This document shows, in pieces, positions 54,870 through 63,547 of a DNA stretch of 64,000 nt. The first letter of the stretch is position 1; each line of letters begins with the position of its first letter. The position numbers and the translations under genes were made by a program. The stretch is taken from contig NZ_JAPWGM010000002.1 of the NCBI RefSeq assembly GCF_027213715.1, positions 496,001 to 560,000 on the forward strand. The letters run 5' to 3'. The notes under the pieces are model-generated. The model was given only the letters and a program-made list of their open reading frames with translations. It ran no database searches and was not told the origin of the DNA. The DNA is from Pedobacter punctiformis (lineage in GTDB: Bacteria > Bacteroidota > Bacteroidia > Sphingobacteriales > Sphingobacteriaceae).

Positions 54870-57308
54870 ATGAGATTTAACTTCTACTCCCTTCTAATCG
54901 TTTTTATTTTATTTTCTTTTACACAGTTTGTTAAAGCACAAGACCTTCCCGGTATTATTAAGGGTGTCGTTATAGATTCAGCCAGTAAAAAGCCCATAGA
55001 ATTTATGACAATTGCCTTAAAAAAAGATAATGTAGTTGTCAAAACCATCGTAACTTCAGCGAGCGGAAATTTTAGTTTCGAAAAAATTGCAGTTGGAAAA
55101 TATACTGTACTGGCCATTGCAGTTGGTTACAATCCAAAAAACAGCTCTGTGGAGGTGACTACTCAAAATCCGGTAGTAAACCTGCAAAACATAACTGTGT
55201 CTTCGCAGGTAAATAATTTATCGGAAGTTTCAGTAAATGCATCAAAACCATTAATTAAACAAGAAGTCGACCGGATTTCTTACGATATACAAGCAGACCC
55301 GGAAAGCAAGGTACTAACTGCTTTAGATATGATGCGTAAAGTACCGTTGCTTTCTTTAGATGCCGATGATAACATTAAACTAAAAGGAAGTGGAAATTAT
55401 AAAATATTAATTAATGGTAAACCATCAAGCATGGTGGCCAGAAGCCCTAAAGATGTTTTAAGAAGTATGCCTGCTGCTTCCATTCAAAAGATTGAGGTGA
55501 TTACAACACCTCCGGCAAAATACGACAGCGAAGGCCTTTCGGGAATTATCAATATCATTACCAACAAAAAAATTGACAACGGTTACAACGGAAATTTAAA
55601 TCTTCGTCACCAGTTTCCTGTTGGTGGTCCGGGTATTGGTGGAATGATTACCGTAAAACAAGGAAAATTTGGTGCAACAGCTTATGGCGGAACGGGATTC
55701 TATAATTCTCCTGAAACACAAAATGCCAGTTCAAGAATTACAACCGGGGCCAATCCAACCAATTTATCAATTTTAGGAACAAGAGAATTTCACAATAATT
55801 ACCGTTATGGCGGTGCAGAGTTAAGTTACGAAATAGATAGCTTGAACCTGGTTACTGCAGAGCTAAATCCTTACGGAGGTTATAATAAATCAACAAATAA
55901 CCAGGATTATAATTTAACTGCACTTAATCAAACTACATCTTATGATCTTTTTAATAAATCCCGTTTTGGCTGGGGTGGTTTTGATGCAACCTTAAATTAT
56001 CAGCTTGGATTTAAAAGCGATAAAAATAGATTACTAACTTTTTCTTACAAATACAGCAACTCAAGCAATCCACAGGATAATAACCTGACTTTTAACAACA
56101 GGGTTAATTTTACGGATCCAAACTACATTCAACATAACGAGAGCAAATCAACAGAACAAACCGTTCAGTTGGATTATGTTCACCCGGTCAAAAAATTAAA
56201 TATTGAAGGTGGATTAAAAGGTATTTTAAGAGACAATGACAGTAATTTCGAGTACAAAAGCCAGAATAGTTCAGGTGGCGATTACGTTATTGATCCTGCA
56301 AAAACTAATATTTTCAACAATAATCAGGATATTATTGGGGCATACAACTCTTATACTTTAAACTTAACCAATTGGGGTTTTAAAGCGGGCGTTCGGGTGG
56401 AAACCACTTTTGTAAAGGCCGACTTCATCAGCAATGCTTCAAATGTAAACACCGATTACACCAATGTGATCCCATCGTTTTCAGTAAACCGAAAATTTAA
56501 AGACAACAGCAATTTAAACTTCGGTTTTACTCAAAGAATTGAGAGACCGGGTATCGACAATTTGAATCCTTTCGTTGATCGCTCCACGCCTAACTTTGAA
56601 ACTACGGGTAATCCCGATCTTAAGGCCGTATTGAGCAATAACTTCGAATTATCTTACAGCAAATTTAAAAAAGGATCTATCAACCTTGGATTAAGCTATA
56701 ATTACGCAAATAACACTGTACAAAGTGTTTATGTATACGATAATTTAACCAAAATAACCCGAATGACTTATGACAATATCGGAAAGGACAAAACGCTGTT
56801 AACCAATTTAAATGTAAACTACCCAATTACACCAAAATGGAATTTAAGTGTAAGCGGTAATATTGGTTACATCTGGATTGAGGGGTTAATTAATGGTGTA
56901 CTCACTAAAAACAAAGGAATAACGGGTTATGGATATGTAAACACAGGTTACAAATTTGAGCATCAATGGCGTGCAAATGCGAGTTTTAGCTACAACAGCG
57001 CTAATGTAATGCTTCAGGGTAAATCAGGCGACTATTACTACATGTCTTTCAGTGGCAGTAAAGAAATCATAAAAGATAAATTAACGATATCTGCAGGAAT
57101 TAACAATCCATTTATGAAATTCAGGTATTACAGAACCAATACAGAAGGTGAAAACTTTGCTCAAACTTATAGTAGTCAAAACTTTGCCCGCTCTTTTAAT
57201 GCCAGCCTAAACTGGAAATTCGGTAAACTTAAGGGCTCTATTAAAAAGAATGAAAGAAGCATTAATAATGACGACGTAAAAAGTGGTGGAAACAAATCGG
57301 GCAGTTAA
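54870..57308 (+). CDS. Outer-membrane beta-barrel TonB receptor-like protein (812 aa)
   Basis: This is an OMP_b-brl_3-type outer-membrane protein, with signal peptide ending VKAQ, a CarboxypepD_reg-like domain (GIIKGVVIDSASKKPIEFMTI), a plug-like domain with NLSEVSVNASKPLIKQEVDRISYDI and KIEVITTPPAKYDSEGLSGIINI, and a barrel (HEIDs such as NFGFTQRIERPGIDNLNPF). These two motifs are typical of a large Bacteroidota family without SusD partners. The start is the ATG at 54870; the frame extends to 54855 only through a TTG codon. The C-terminal 30 residues are polar and charged (KKNERSINNDDVKSGGN), an odd tail for a barrel. Cargo is unknown. Confidence 0.87.
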   Translation: MRFNFYSLLIVFILFSFTQFVKAQDLPGIIKGVVIDSASKKPIEFMTIALKKDNVVVKTIVTSASGNFSFEKIAVGKYTVLAIAVGYNPKNSSVEVTTQNPVVNLQNITVSSQVNNLSEVSVNASKPLIKQEVDRISYDIQADPESKVLTALDMMRKVPLLSLDADDNIKLKGSGNYKILINGKPSSMVARSPKDVLRSMPAASIQKIEVITTPPAKYDSEGLSGIINIITNKKIDNGYNGNLNLRHQFPVGGPGIGGMITVKQGKFGATAYGGTGFYNSPETQNASSRITTGANPTNLSILGTREFHNNYRYGGAELSYEIDSLNLVTAELNPYGGYNKSTNNQDYNLTALNQTTSYDLFNKSRFGWGGFDATLNYQLGFKSDKNRLLTFSYKYSNSSNPQDNNLTFNNRVNFTDPNYIQHNESKSTEQTVQLDYVHPVKKLNIEGGLKGILRDNDSNFEYKSQNSSGGDYVIDPAKTNIFNNNQDIIGAYNSYTLNLTNWGFKAGVRVETTFVKADFISNASNVNTDYTNVIPSFSVNRKFKDNSNLNFGFTQRIERPGIDNLNPFVDRSTPNFETTGNPDLKAVLSNNFELSYSKFKKGSINLGLSYNYANNTVQSVYVYDNLTKITRMTYDNIGKDKTLLTNLNVNYPITPKWNLSVSGNIGYIWIEGLINGVLTKNKGITGYGYVNTGYKFEHQWRANASFSYNSANVMLQGKSGDYYYMSFSGSKEIIKDKLTISAGINNPFMKFRYYRTNTEGENFAQTYSSQNFARSFNASLNWKFGKLKGSIKKNERSINNDDVKSGGNKSGS

Positions 57309-57375
57309 TTTCCTAATCCGTCAATACTTACAAACGGGTATTCAATTAGTTTTGGACACCCTTTTTTATTTGGAG

Positions 57376-57402
57376 AAATTCCATTTCAAGTGCATGGAAT
57401 TT
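57376..57402. terminator. Weak hairpin terminator after the barrel gene
   Basis: AAATTCCAT pairs with ATGGAATTT, nine pairs, 68 nt after the stop at 57308. The T-tract that follows is imperfect. Confidence 0.4.
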
Positions 57403-57468
57403 ATTTGATGTTATTTTTAATGAAACCATATCGAAAATAACTTGTTGTAATACAAAAACAACATAACC

Positions 57469-58053
57469 ATGAAAAAATTAATTTATGTATGCACACTAGG
57501 TTTGGCCGCATTGGCTTTCCAGGCTTGCAACAACACTAAAGACGCAAAAGAAAGCGCAGATAGTTTAAATAAAACGAAAGATACAACAACAAATGTTGCA
57601 GCTACAGGTGGTATTGCGGTGGATGAAGCAGATGCTAAATTTGCTACTACAGCAGCTAATGGTGGCATGGCTGAGGTTGCGCTAGGCAAACTCGCCTTAC
57701 AAAAAAGTACAAATGCCAAGATAAAAGAATTTGCAACCATGATGGTTAACGATCATGGCAAGGCAAACGAAGAGTTAATATCTTTGGCAGCTACAAAAAA
57801 TATTACCCTCCCTGCAGATATTGATGAGGAGCACCAGAAAAAAGCGGAAGAATTAGGCAAATTGACCGGAACAGATTTTGATAAAAAATATGTGGATGCG
57901 ATGGTTGATGGTCATAAAAAAACATTAAAATTAATGCAGGACGAAGCTAAAGATGGCAAGGATGCAGAATTAAAAGCTTTTGCCGGCAAAACAACTACTG
58001 TTGTACAAACACATTTAGATGTAATTAATAAAATTCACGATAGCTTGAAATAA
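57469..58053 (+). CDS. DUF4142 lipoprotein
   Basis: This 194-residue lipoprotein has lipobox FQACNNTK, a low-complexity Lys/Thr/Ala linker, then a DUF4142 helical bundle with ferritin-like spacing: ANGGMAEVALGKLALQKSTN, KEFATMMVNDHGKANEELISLA and MVDGHKKTLKLMQDEAKDG. Conserved Asp-His (NDHGKAN) and Gly-His (DGHKKTL) pairs are diagnostic. The function of the family is unsettled; a periplasmic stress role is often suggested. It is single, with a good terminator after it. Confidence 0.92.
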   Translation: MKKLIYVCTLGLAALAFQACNNTKDAKESADSLNKTKDTTTNVAATGGIAVDEADAKFATTAANGGMAEVALGKLALQKSTNAKIKEFATMMVNDHGKANEELISLAATKNITLPADIDEEHQKKAEELGKLTGTDFDKKYVDAMVDGHKKTLKLMQDEAKDGKDAELKAFAGKTTTVVQTHLDVINKIHDSLK

Positions 58054-58072
58054 ATCAGGGTAATCTGAAAGG

Positions 58073-58101
58073 AAATCCCGGGGGAAACTTCGGGATTTTT
58101 T
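58073..58101 (+). terminator. Intrinsic terminator of the DUF4142 gene
   Basis: AAATCCCG and CGGGATTT form a stem with a purine-rich loop (GGGGAAACTT region), followed by six to seven T, 20 nt after the stop. Confidence 0.85.
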
Positions 58102-58134
58102 AGGTTATAAACACTCTACTCATCCCAAAAATAC

Positions 58135-58785
58135 ATGATTAAAATTATTTTAGTTGAAGACCATAACATTGTAAGAAATGGCATAAAAATGCTGCTGGAA
58201 TCTGAGCCTGGCATAACCATAACAGACGAAGCTGAAAACGGTAGCGAAGCACTGGAACTGATACGAGATAATGATGAGGTGGATCTTGTTTTAACCGATA
58301 TTAATATGGCAGAAATGGATGGCCTTACCTTAATTAAGGAAGTTAAAAAACTAAATCAAAGCATAAAAGTAATTGTGCTTTCTATGCTTGATGACGAAAA
58401 ACAAATTATTCAGGCTTTTAATGAAGGTGCGGAAGGTTATTTATTAAAGAATATTGTAAAAGAAGAACTCATTTTTGGCATTAAACAGGTGTATAGAGGC
58501 GGAAGATATTTAAGTGCCGAAATTGGGTTAAACCTGCTAAACAAATCTGCTAAAAATGCAACCTATTTAAGCGCTCACACACAACACTCTCTGGATTTTT
58601 CTTCCCGCGAACTTGAAGTACTCCATTTAGTAGCCGAAGGCTTTACCAATAACGAAATGGCAGACAAACTTTTCCTAAGTAAACGCACTGTTGAAGGACA
58701 CAGACAAGCTTTAATAGATAAAACCGGAATGAAAAACACAGCGGCATTAATTCGGTTTGCTTTAGTGAATGGTTTAATTCAATAA
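58135..58785 (+). CDS. NarL/FixJ-family response regulator (orphan)
   Basis: This 216-residue response regulator has a receiver domain with acidic pocket (VEDHN), phosphoacceptor D55 in VLTDINMAEMDG, and Lys in LLKNIVKEE, followed by a LuxR-type helix-turn-helix (FSSRELEVLHLVAEGFTNNEMADKLFLSKRTVEGHR). No sensor kinase gene is beside it in the window, so its partner lies elsewhere. Target genes are unknown. Confidence 0.94.
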   Translation: MIKIILVEDHNIVRNGIKMLLESEPGITITDEAENGSEALELIRDNDEVDLVLTDINMAEMDGLTLIKEVKKLNQSIKVIVLSMLDDEKQIIQAFNEGAEGYLLKNIVKEELIFGIKQVYRGGRYLSAEIGLNLLNKSAKNATYLSAHTQHSLDFSSRELEVLHLVAEGFTNNEMADKLFLSKRTVEGHRQALIDKTGMKNTAALIRFALVNGLIQ

Positions 58786-58830
58786 TTTTCTGGCTTTTGG
58801 CATTAAGTGATCAATCAGTTTGGTCATTCC

Positions 58831-59280
58831 TTATTTATGCCTGGAGCTGTCGTTATATTGCCAAAGCACATTAATAATTTTCCATGAATTATTCAGTTTT
58901 ACAAGATGCATATAGTCAATCCATTCATCTGCCAATAGTTTTACTGAAGCAGTTCTGTCAGAAATATCAAGAAACTTAACTTCCTTTTTTGGAACAGCGG
59001 GAAATTTATCTTTTTTCTTGTTATAGCTTTCCGCTAAAATAACCATTGATTCTGCAGATGTTTCCCGAACATAATCTTTATTAGTTTCTTTGTCTTTCCA
59101 GAAAGTCCGTTTAACCAGCCTGGGATGCAATGCTCGCTCCATTTGTGAAGGGTTTGGTGTATGTTGAGATTCTATATAATCGAGAACTGCTTGTTTAATA
59201 TCCAAACTGTCTTGTTTTGTCTGGCCGATACATTTTACACTTAAAATGAATAAAGAGATAAAAACGATGCTGCATTTCAT
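58831..59280 (-). CDS. NTF2-like (putative lumazine-binding type) exported protein
   Basis: This 149-residue protein has an N-terminal signal peptide ending KCIGQ, then the cone-like NTF2 fold: helix DSLDIKQAVLDYIESQHTPNPSQMERALHPRLVKRTF, strands with VKFLDISDRTASVKLLADEW, and closing strand NNSWKIINVLWQY. This pattern fits Bacteroidota NTF2-like/Lumazine_bd_2 proteins. The ligand or reaction is unknown. It converges on the response regulator gene with only 45 nt between the stops. Confidence 0.8.
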   Translation of the reverse strand: MKCSIVFISLFILSVKCIGQTKQDSLDIKQAVLDYIESQHTPNPSQMERALHPRLVKRTFWKDKETNKDYVRETSAESMVILAESYNKKKDKFPAVPKKEVKFLDISDRTASVKLLADEWIDYMHLVKLNNSWKIINVLWQYNDSSRHK

Positions 59281-59502
59281 ATTTGTCTGTATTTTAATTG
59301 ATTAATGACTTTATTCGGTTTCGGTTTGGTGTAAATCTTTTTACATTTTGGGTTAATCAACCGCAATCTACGCACATCTTTACAAACTTTAGGTAGCTAA
59401 CGATTAACAAATTTTTAATACATTTATTTTGGACAAACATCTACTGGTAAAGTTGATGGAACAGGATAATATTCACAGCAATTAAAACAATACGATCGAA
59501 AA

Positions 59503-59985
59503 ATGGCAAAAAAGACATTAATAATTTTGGCGCTTACAACATCATTCGGTTTTGGTTTCGCATTCAATTCAATTTTGGCTAAAACAAATAAAAATCAAAT
59601 AAAAATGAAACGAGTAACAGGAATTGGGGGCATTTTCTTTAAATGTAAAGACCCTGATAAAATCAAAGAATGGTATAAAACTCATCTCGGTTTAAACACA
59701 GATCCATACGGAGCAAAGTTTGAGTGGAGACAAGAAGCAGATTCAACGAAGAAAGGCTATACTTTATGGACACCTTTTTCTGATAAGACCAAATATTTTG
59801 AGCCCTCACCACAGGACTTTATGATTAATTACCGGGTTGAAAACCTTGAAGCACTTGTTGAAGAGTTAAAAAAGGAAGGTGTAACAATTTTAGATAAAAT
59901 AGAAACCTATGATTATGGAAAGTTCGTTCATATCCTTGATGTAGAAGGCAACAAGATTGAATTATGGGAAGCTAAAGATGAATAG
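59503..59985 (+). CDS. VOC-family (glyoxalase-like) protein with signal-like N-terminus
   Basis: This is a single-module vicinal oxygen chelate protein: RVTGIGGIFFKCKDPDKIKEWYKTHLGL, FMINYRVENLEALVEELKKEGV and a C-terminal HILDVEGNKIELWEA with the metal-type Glu. Residues 1-34 form a hydrophobic stretch (TLIILALTTSFGFGFAF) like a signal peptide. An internal ATG at 59605 would give the usual cytosolic VOC protein of about 126 residues, so either start may be used. Function is unknown; the family includes glyoxalases, dioxygenases and antibiotic-binding proteins. Confidence 0.88.
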   Translation: MAKKTLIILALTTSFGFGFAFNSILAKTNKNQIKMKRVTGIGGIFFKCKDPDKIKEWYKTHLGLNTDPYGAKFEWRQEADSTKKGYTLWTPFSDKTKYFEPSPQDFMINYRVENLEALVEELKKEGVTILDKIETYDYGKFVHILDVEGNKIELWEAKDE

Positions 59986-59998
59986 TGTGTATAAAACA

Positions 59999-60033
59999 AA
60001 GAAGCCTCTGAATCAATGATTCAGAGGCTTCTT
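59999..60033. terminator. Bidirectional terminator between the VOC gene and the tRNA-Pro pair
   Basis: A perfect 16-bp inverted repeat (AAGAAGCCTCTGAATC, loop AAT) lies 13 nt after the VOC stop and 8 nt past the tRNA 3' end on the other strand. T-rich tracts follow on both sides. Confidence 0.85.
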
Positions 60034-60040
60034 GTTTAAG

Positions 60041-60114
60041 TCGGGGTGGCAGGATTCGAACCTACGACCTCCTGCTCCCAAAGCAGGCGCGATACCGGGC
60101 TACGCTACACCCCG
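60041..60114 (-). tRNA. tRNA-Pro (anticodon TGG), copy 1
   Basis: The minus strand gives acceptor CGGGGTG/CACCCCG, D-arm with TAGCGTAGCCCGGTATCGC, anticodon loop TTTGGGA with TGG, and T-arm GGTTCGAATCC. CCA is not encoded. The gene is identical to the copy 122 nt away. Confidence 0.95.
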
Positions 60115-60162
60115 AAATGGTATCGATCTTTCAAAATAATTTGCAATTACATCTGCAAATTG

Positions 60163-60236
60163 TCGGGGTGGCAGGATTCGAACCTACGACCTCCTGCTCC
60201 CAAAGCAGGCGCGATACCGGGCTACGCTACACCCCG
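60163..60236 (-). tRNA. tRNA-Pro (anticodon TGG), copy 2
   Basis: This gene has the same sequence as copy 1, with the same anticodon TGG. The flanking bases (CCCCGAA or CCCCGAAC, then TGGTATC) are also shared, so the two arose from a tandem duplication. Confidence 0.95.
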
Positions 60237-60324
60237 AACTGGTATCTTCTTTTCCCTTTTTCGAAGGGATTGCAAAGAAACGATTTTAAAATGACTAAAA
60301 CCAATTTATTTTGCTTTTTAATTT

Positions 60325-60412
<88 letters not shown>

Positions 60413-60489
60413 GTTTCCTTCAAACTTGTCCTACCGACTTGCTTTTGGGTGTGCAAATATAGTAAAACAACCTATTTTTCAAAAAAAAA

Positions 60490-62568
60490 TTATGATAATT
60501 GTTGATAATCTATACGCACATGATAGATGCTCATTAGCATAGTCTTGAAAATCAATTTGATAGTTTCAATATCTTTTAATGTCAAATCGCAATTATCCAA
60601 TTGATTTTGTTCCAATTTGTAATTAATTATCCGTTCAACCAGGTCATTTATGTTCTGAGCGTCGGGATTTTTAAGACTTCTTGAGGCCGCCTCAACTGAA
60701 TCGGCGAGCATTAATACACCTGTTTCTTTACTAAAAGGAATAGGTCCGGGATAGCGGAAAATATTTTCATCCACGAATTTTTCAGGAGAGTTTTTTAAAA
60801 ACGATTGATAAAAATAATCTACTCTTGTATTTCCGTGGTGTGTTCTTATAAAATCGATAATGGCTTCGGGTATTTGATTCTTTCTTAAAATCTCAATTCC
60901 TTTATGTACGTGCTGAATAATAATCTGTGCACTTTGCTCGTAAGGAAGTTTATCATGTGGGCTAACCGCTGTATTTTGATTTTCGATAAAATATTGAGGG
61001 TTATCTACTTTTCCAATATCATGGTATAAAGCTCCTGCCCTAACCAATACGGAGTTACCTCCTATTTTAAAAATCGCAGCTTCGGCCAGATTTGCGACCT
61101 GCAAAGAGTGCTGAAATGTTCCCGGCGCTTTAAAAGCAAGCTCTCTGAGCAGCCTGTTATTGGTATTGGTTAACTCAATCAGTGCAACATCGGAGGTAAT
61201 ACCAAATACCCTTTCAAACAAATATATTAGTGGGTAAGCCAACAGTGAAAGTAAAACACTGAAAATAAATGGAACAAAATTAACCCATTCAATTTCCCGG
61301 AAAGATCCTTCCCTCAGTAAGGCAATACCAACAAATGCCACAAAGTAAGCCAGGAGGATATAAAATGCGGACACCAGAAATCTCTCTCGCTTTACGAAAT
61401 TCTTAATACTGAAAATGGCTACCATACCAGCGGTAACCTGATAAAACACAAATTCGAAGCTATTGGCTACAAAAAAACCGGCAATTAAAATAACCAGCAT
61501 GTGCAGGTAAAGTGCCAGTCGGGTATCAAAGAGAATCCTGATAATAATGGGTACTACACAAAATGGAATGTAGTATAAACTAACGATGTTCATTTTGAGC
61601 GCCCAGGTAAGCGCAAGCAGCATTCCTGTGGTTACAATCAGAATTAAAGACAGCTGACGGTTATCTGCAAAAATATCTTTCCTGAATAGAAAAAGGAACG
61701 ACATCAAAATTGTTAAAATAAAGCCAACCAAAACAACTTGTCCAAGATAAACAAGCGTTAAACTTCCAATGGTTTTGGTTTGGGCATCGTAAGTTGCTTT
61801 ATAGGAATCCAGTTTTTGATAAATTTCGTCATCAATAACATCATTTTTAGCGACTATAAGTTCTCCCTTTTGTACCATACCCTTTGTGGTGGATACATTG
61901 CTTACGGTATTTTCCTGAATAATCTGTGTTAAACGATCATCAAAAACAATATTTGGAGTGATGTGATCTTCTGCCAGGTTGCTGATCAAATCATTCATGA
62001 CCTGATTGGTTGCCTTAAAATTATCTCTAAAAAATTTTAGCGCCGTTTCTGCCGTAAAAACATCCTGTGTATTTCTTTGCTTCGAAACATTGTTTTCCAA
62101 CATAGAAAAATCATAGTTTTTATCGCTGGTTTGATGCTTGACATTTAAGCCTATAATACCCTTTTCATAAATGGTTTGCAAAATTTTATAGGCTTCACCT
62201 TTATACAGAACCTTTTCTTTCTCATCAAGCTGCTTAGAACGCCACTTAATATCAAATTCGTTCAAAAAACCTTCAAGCGCATTAGCCGTAATGTCTTTAT
62301 CAAACTGATAAACCGGTAAAACATCCTTTAAGGCATTCTTTTTATCTGTACTTACCTGCGGATTGGTTTTTAAAATTGCGAAACTAAAGGGCGAAATCAG
62401 GTCTTTATTCATCCACACTTTCCCTTTTTCAAATTCGTACCTGAAACGTGGTTGTTTTGGTAAAAAAAGCGTGATTATAAAAACCGTAAATATCATCATC
62501 ACATACTTTAAATTGGATGAATACTTGCGGTAAAGGATCTTATGAGAATTTTTCTTGATTTTAGCCAA
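60490..62568 (-). CDS. 7TM-HD family phosphohydrolase (PgpH-like c-di-AMP phosphodiesterase)
   Basis: This 692-residue membrane protein has an N-terminal membrane anchor (MMIFTVFIITLFLP), a large extracytoplasmic 7TMR-HDED-like domain (about residues 60-280), seven transmembrane helices, and a cytoplasmic HD domain with RAGALYHDIGKVDNPQYF, YEQSAQIIIQHVHKGIEIL and IDFIRTHHGNTRVDYF, which keep the metal-binding His and Asp residues. The order matches PgpH proteins that hydrolyse cyclic di-AMP to pApA. The minus-strand tRNA genes follow 77 nt after its stop. Confidence 0.92.
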   Translation of the reverse strand: MAKIKKNSHKILYRKYSSNLKYVMMIFTVFIITLFLPKQPRFRYEFEKGKVWMNKDLISPFSFAILKTNPQVSTDKKNALKDVLPVYQFDKDITANALEGFLNEFDIKWRSKQLDEKEKVLYKGEAYKILQTIYEKGIIGLNVKHQTSDKNYDFSMLENNVSKQRNTQDVFTAETALKFFRDNFKATNQVMNDLISNLAEDHITPNIVFDDRLTQIIQENTVSNVSTTKGMVQKGELIVAKNDVIDDEIYQKLDSYKATYDAQTKTIGSLTLVYLGQVVLVGFILTILMSFLFLFRKDIFADNRQLSLILIVTTGMLLALTWALKMNIVSLYYIPFCVVPIIIRILFDTRLALYLHMLVILIAGFFVANSFEFVFYQVTAGMVAIFSIKNFVKRERFLVSAFYILLAYFVAFVGIALLREGSFREIEWVNFVPFIFSVLLSLLAYPLIYLFERVFGITSDVALIELTNTNNRLLRELAFKAPGTFQHSLQVANLAEAAIFKIGGNSVLVRAGALYHDIGKVDNPQYFIENQNTAVSPHDKLPYEQSAQIIIQHVHKGIEILRKNQIPEAIIDFIRTHHGNTRVDYFYQSFLKNSPEKFVDENIFRYPGPIPFSKETGVLMLADSVEAASRSLKNPDAQNINDLVERIINYKLEQNQLDNCDLTLKDIETIKLIFKTMLMSIYHVRIDYQQLS

Positions 62569-62685
62569 AACGGTACATTTAAGATAATGTCAAAAATAAC
62601 ATTTTTATCTAATATACATTTTACTGATTTTGTTTGCAATTACGGATTTTTATATTTTACTTTATGATATCAAATTAATATCACT

Positions 62686-63543
62686 ATGTATCAAGAAAAA
62701 ATTATTAACCCGCCATCCGGGTATTTAACATTTGCCTTGTTCCTGGCATTATTGGGAGCGGCTATCTTTTGTTTTGTTACAGAAAGCTTTATTTGGGGCG
62801 GCTGCATTCTGGCCTTTAATTTTTTTCTGGTTTTACCAGGACTCATTATCAATAACCCAAACGAATCTAAAGTTTTAACGCTTTTTGGCAAGTATGTGGG
62901 CACCGTAAAAACTGATGGTTTTTTCTGGGTTAACCCGCTAACAACTAAAAGAAAGGTTTCTTTAAGGGCTAACAACTTAAATGGACAGCAGCTTAAAGTG
63001 AATGATAAACTTGGAAACCCGATTGAAATTGCCGCTGTTGTAGTGTGGAAAGTAAATGAAACCGCAAAGGCCATTTTCTCTGTCGAAAATTACATGCAAT
63101 ATGTAAACATTCAAAGTGAGGCTGCAGTTAGACATTTGGCAAACATTTTCCCTTACGATCATGCTGAAGGCGAAGAAACCAGTATTACACTTAAAGATGG
63201 AGCAGAGAAAGTAAGCGAACTTTTGGAAAATGAACTGAATGAACGTTTATCAAGAGCCGGAATTGAGGTTTTGGAAGCCAGAATTTCACATTTGGCTTAT
63301 GCCCCTGAAATTGCAAGTGCTATGTTACAACGTCAGCAAGCAACTGCAGTTATCGCTGCCCGGAAATTAATTGTTGAAGGTGCAGTGGGTATGGTAGAAA
63401 TGGCACTAGAAAAATTATCTCAAAAAGGAATTGTAGAACTGGATGAAGAACGCAAAGCGGCCATGGTTAGCAATTTACTGGTTGTGCTTTGTGGCGACAG
63501 ACATGTTCAGCCGGTTGTAAACACCGGAACATTATATAATTAA
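62686..63543 (+). CDS. SPFH/Band 7-domain protein
   Basis: This 285-residue membrane scaffold has two N-terminal hydrophobic segments (about residues 13-55), then an SPFH domain (SKVLTLFGKYVGTVKTDGFFWVNPL, GNPIEIAAVVVWKVNETAKAIFSVENY) and a helical region (NERLSRAGIEVLEARISHLAYAPEIASAMLQRQQATAVIAARK) typical of stomatin/flotillin-like proteins. It probably organises membrane microdomains. It is followed after 4 nt by a membrane protein gene cut by the window edge. Confidence 0.92.
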   Translation: MYQEKIINPPSGYLTFALFLALLGAAIFCFVTESFIWGGCILAFNFFLVLPGLIINNPNESKVLTLFGKYVGTVKTDGFFWVNPLTTKRKVSLRANNLNGQQLKVNDKLGNPIEIAAVVVWKVNETAKAIFSVENYMQYVNIQSEAAVRHLANIFPYDHAEGEETSITLKDGAEKVSELLENELNERLSRAGIEVLEARISHLAYAPEIASAMLQRQQATAVIAARKLIVEGAVGMVEMALEKLSQKGIVELDEERKAAMVSNLLVVLCGDRHVQPVVNTGTLYN

Positions 63544-63547
63544 GGTA

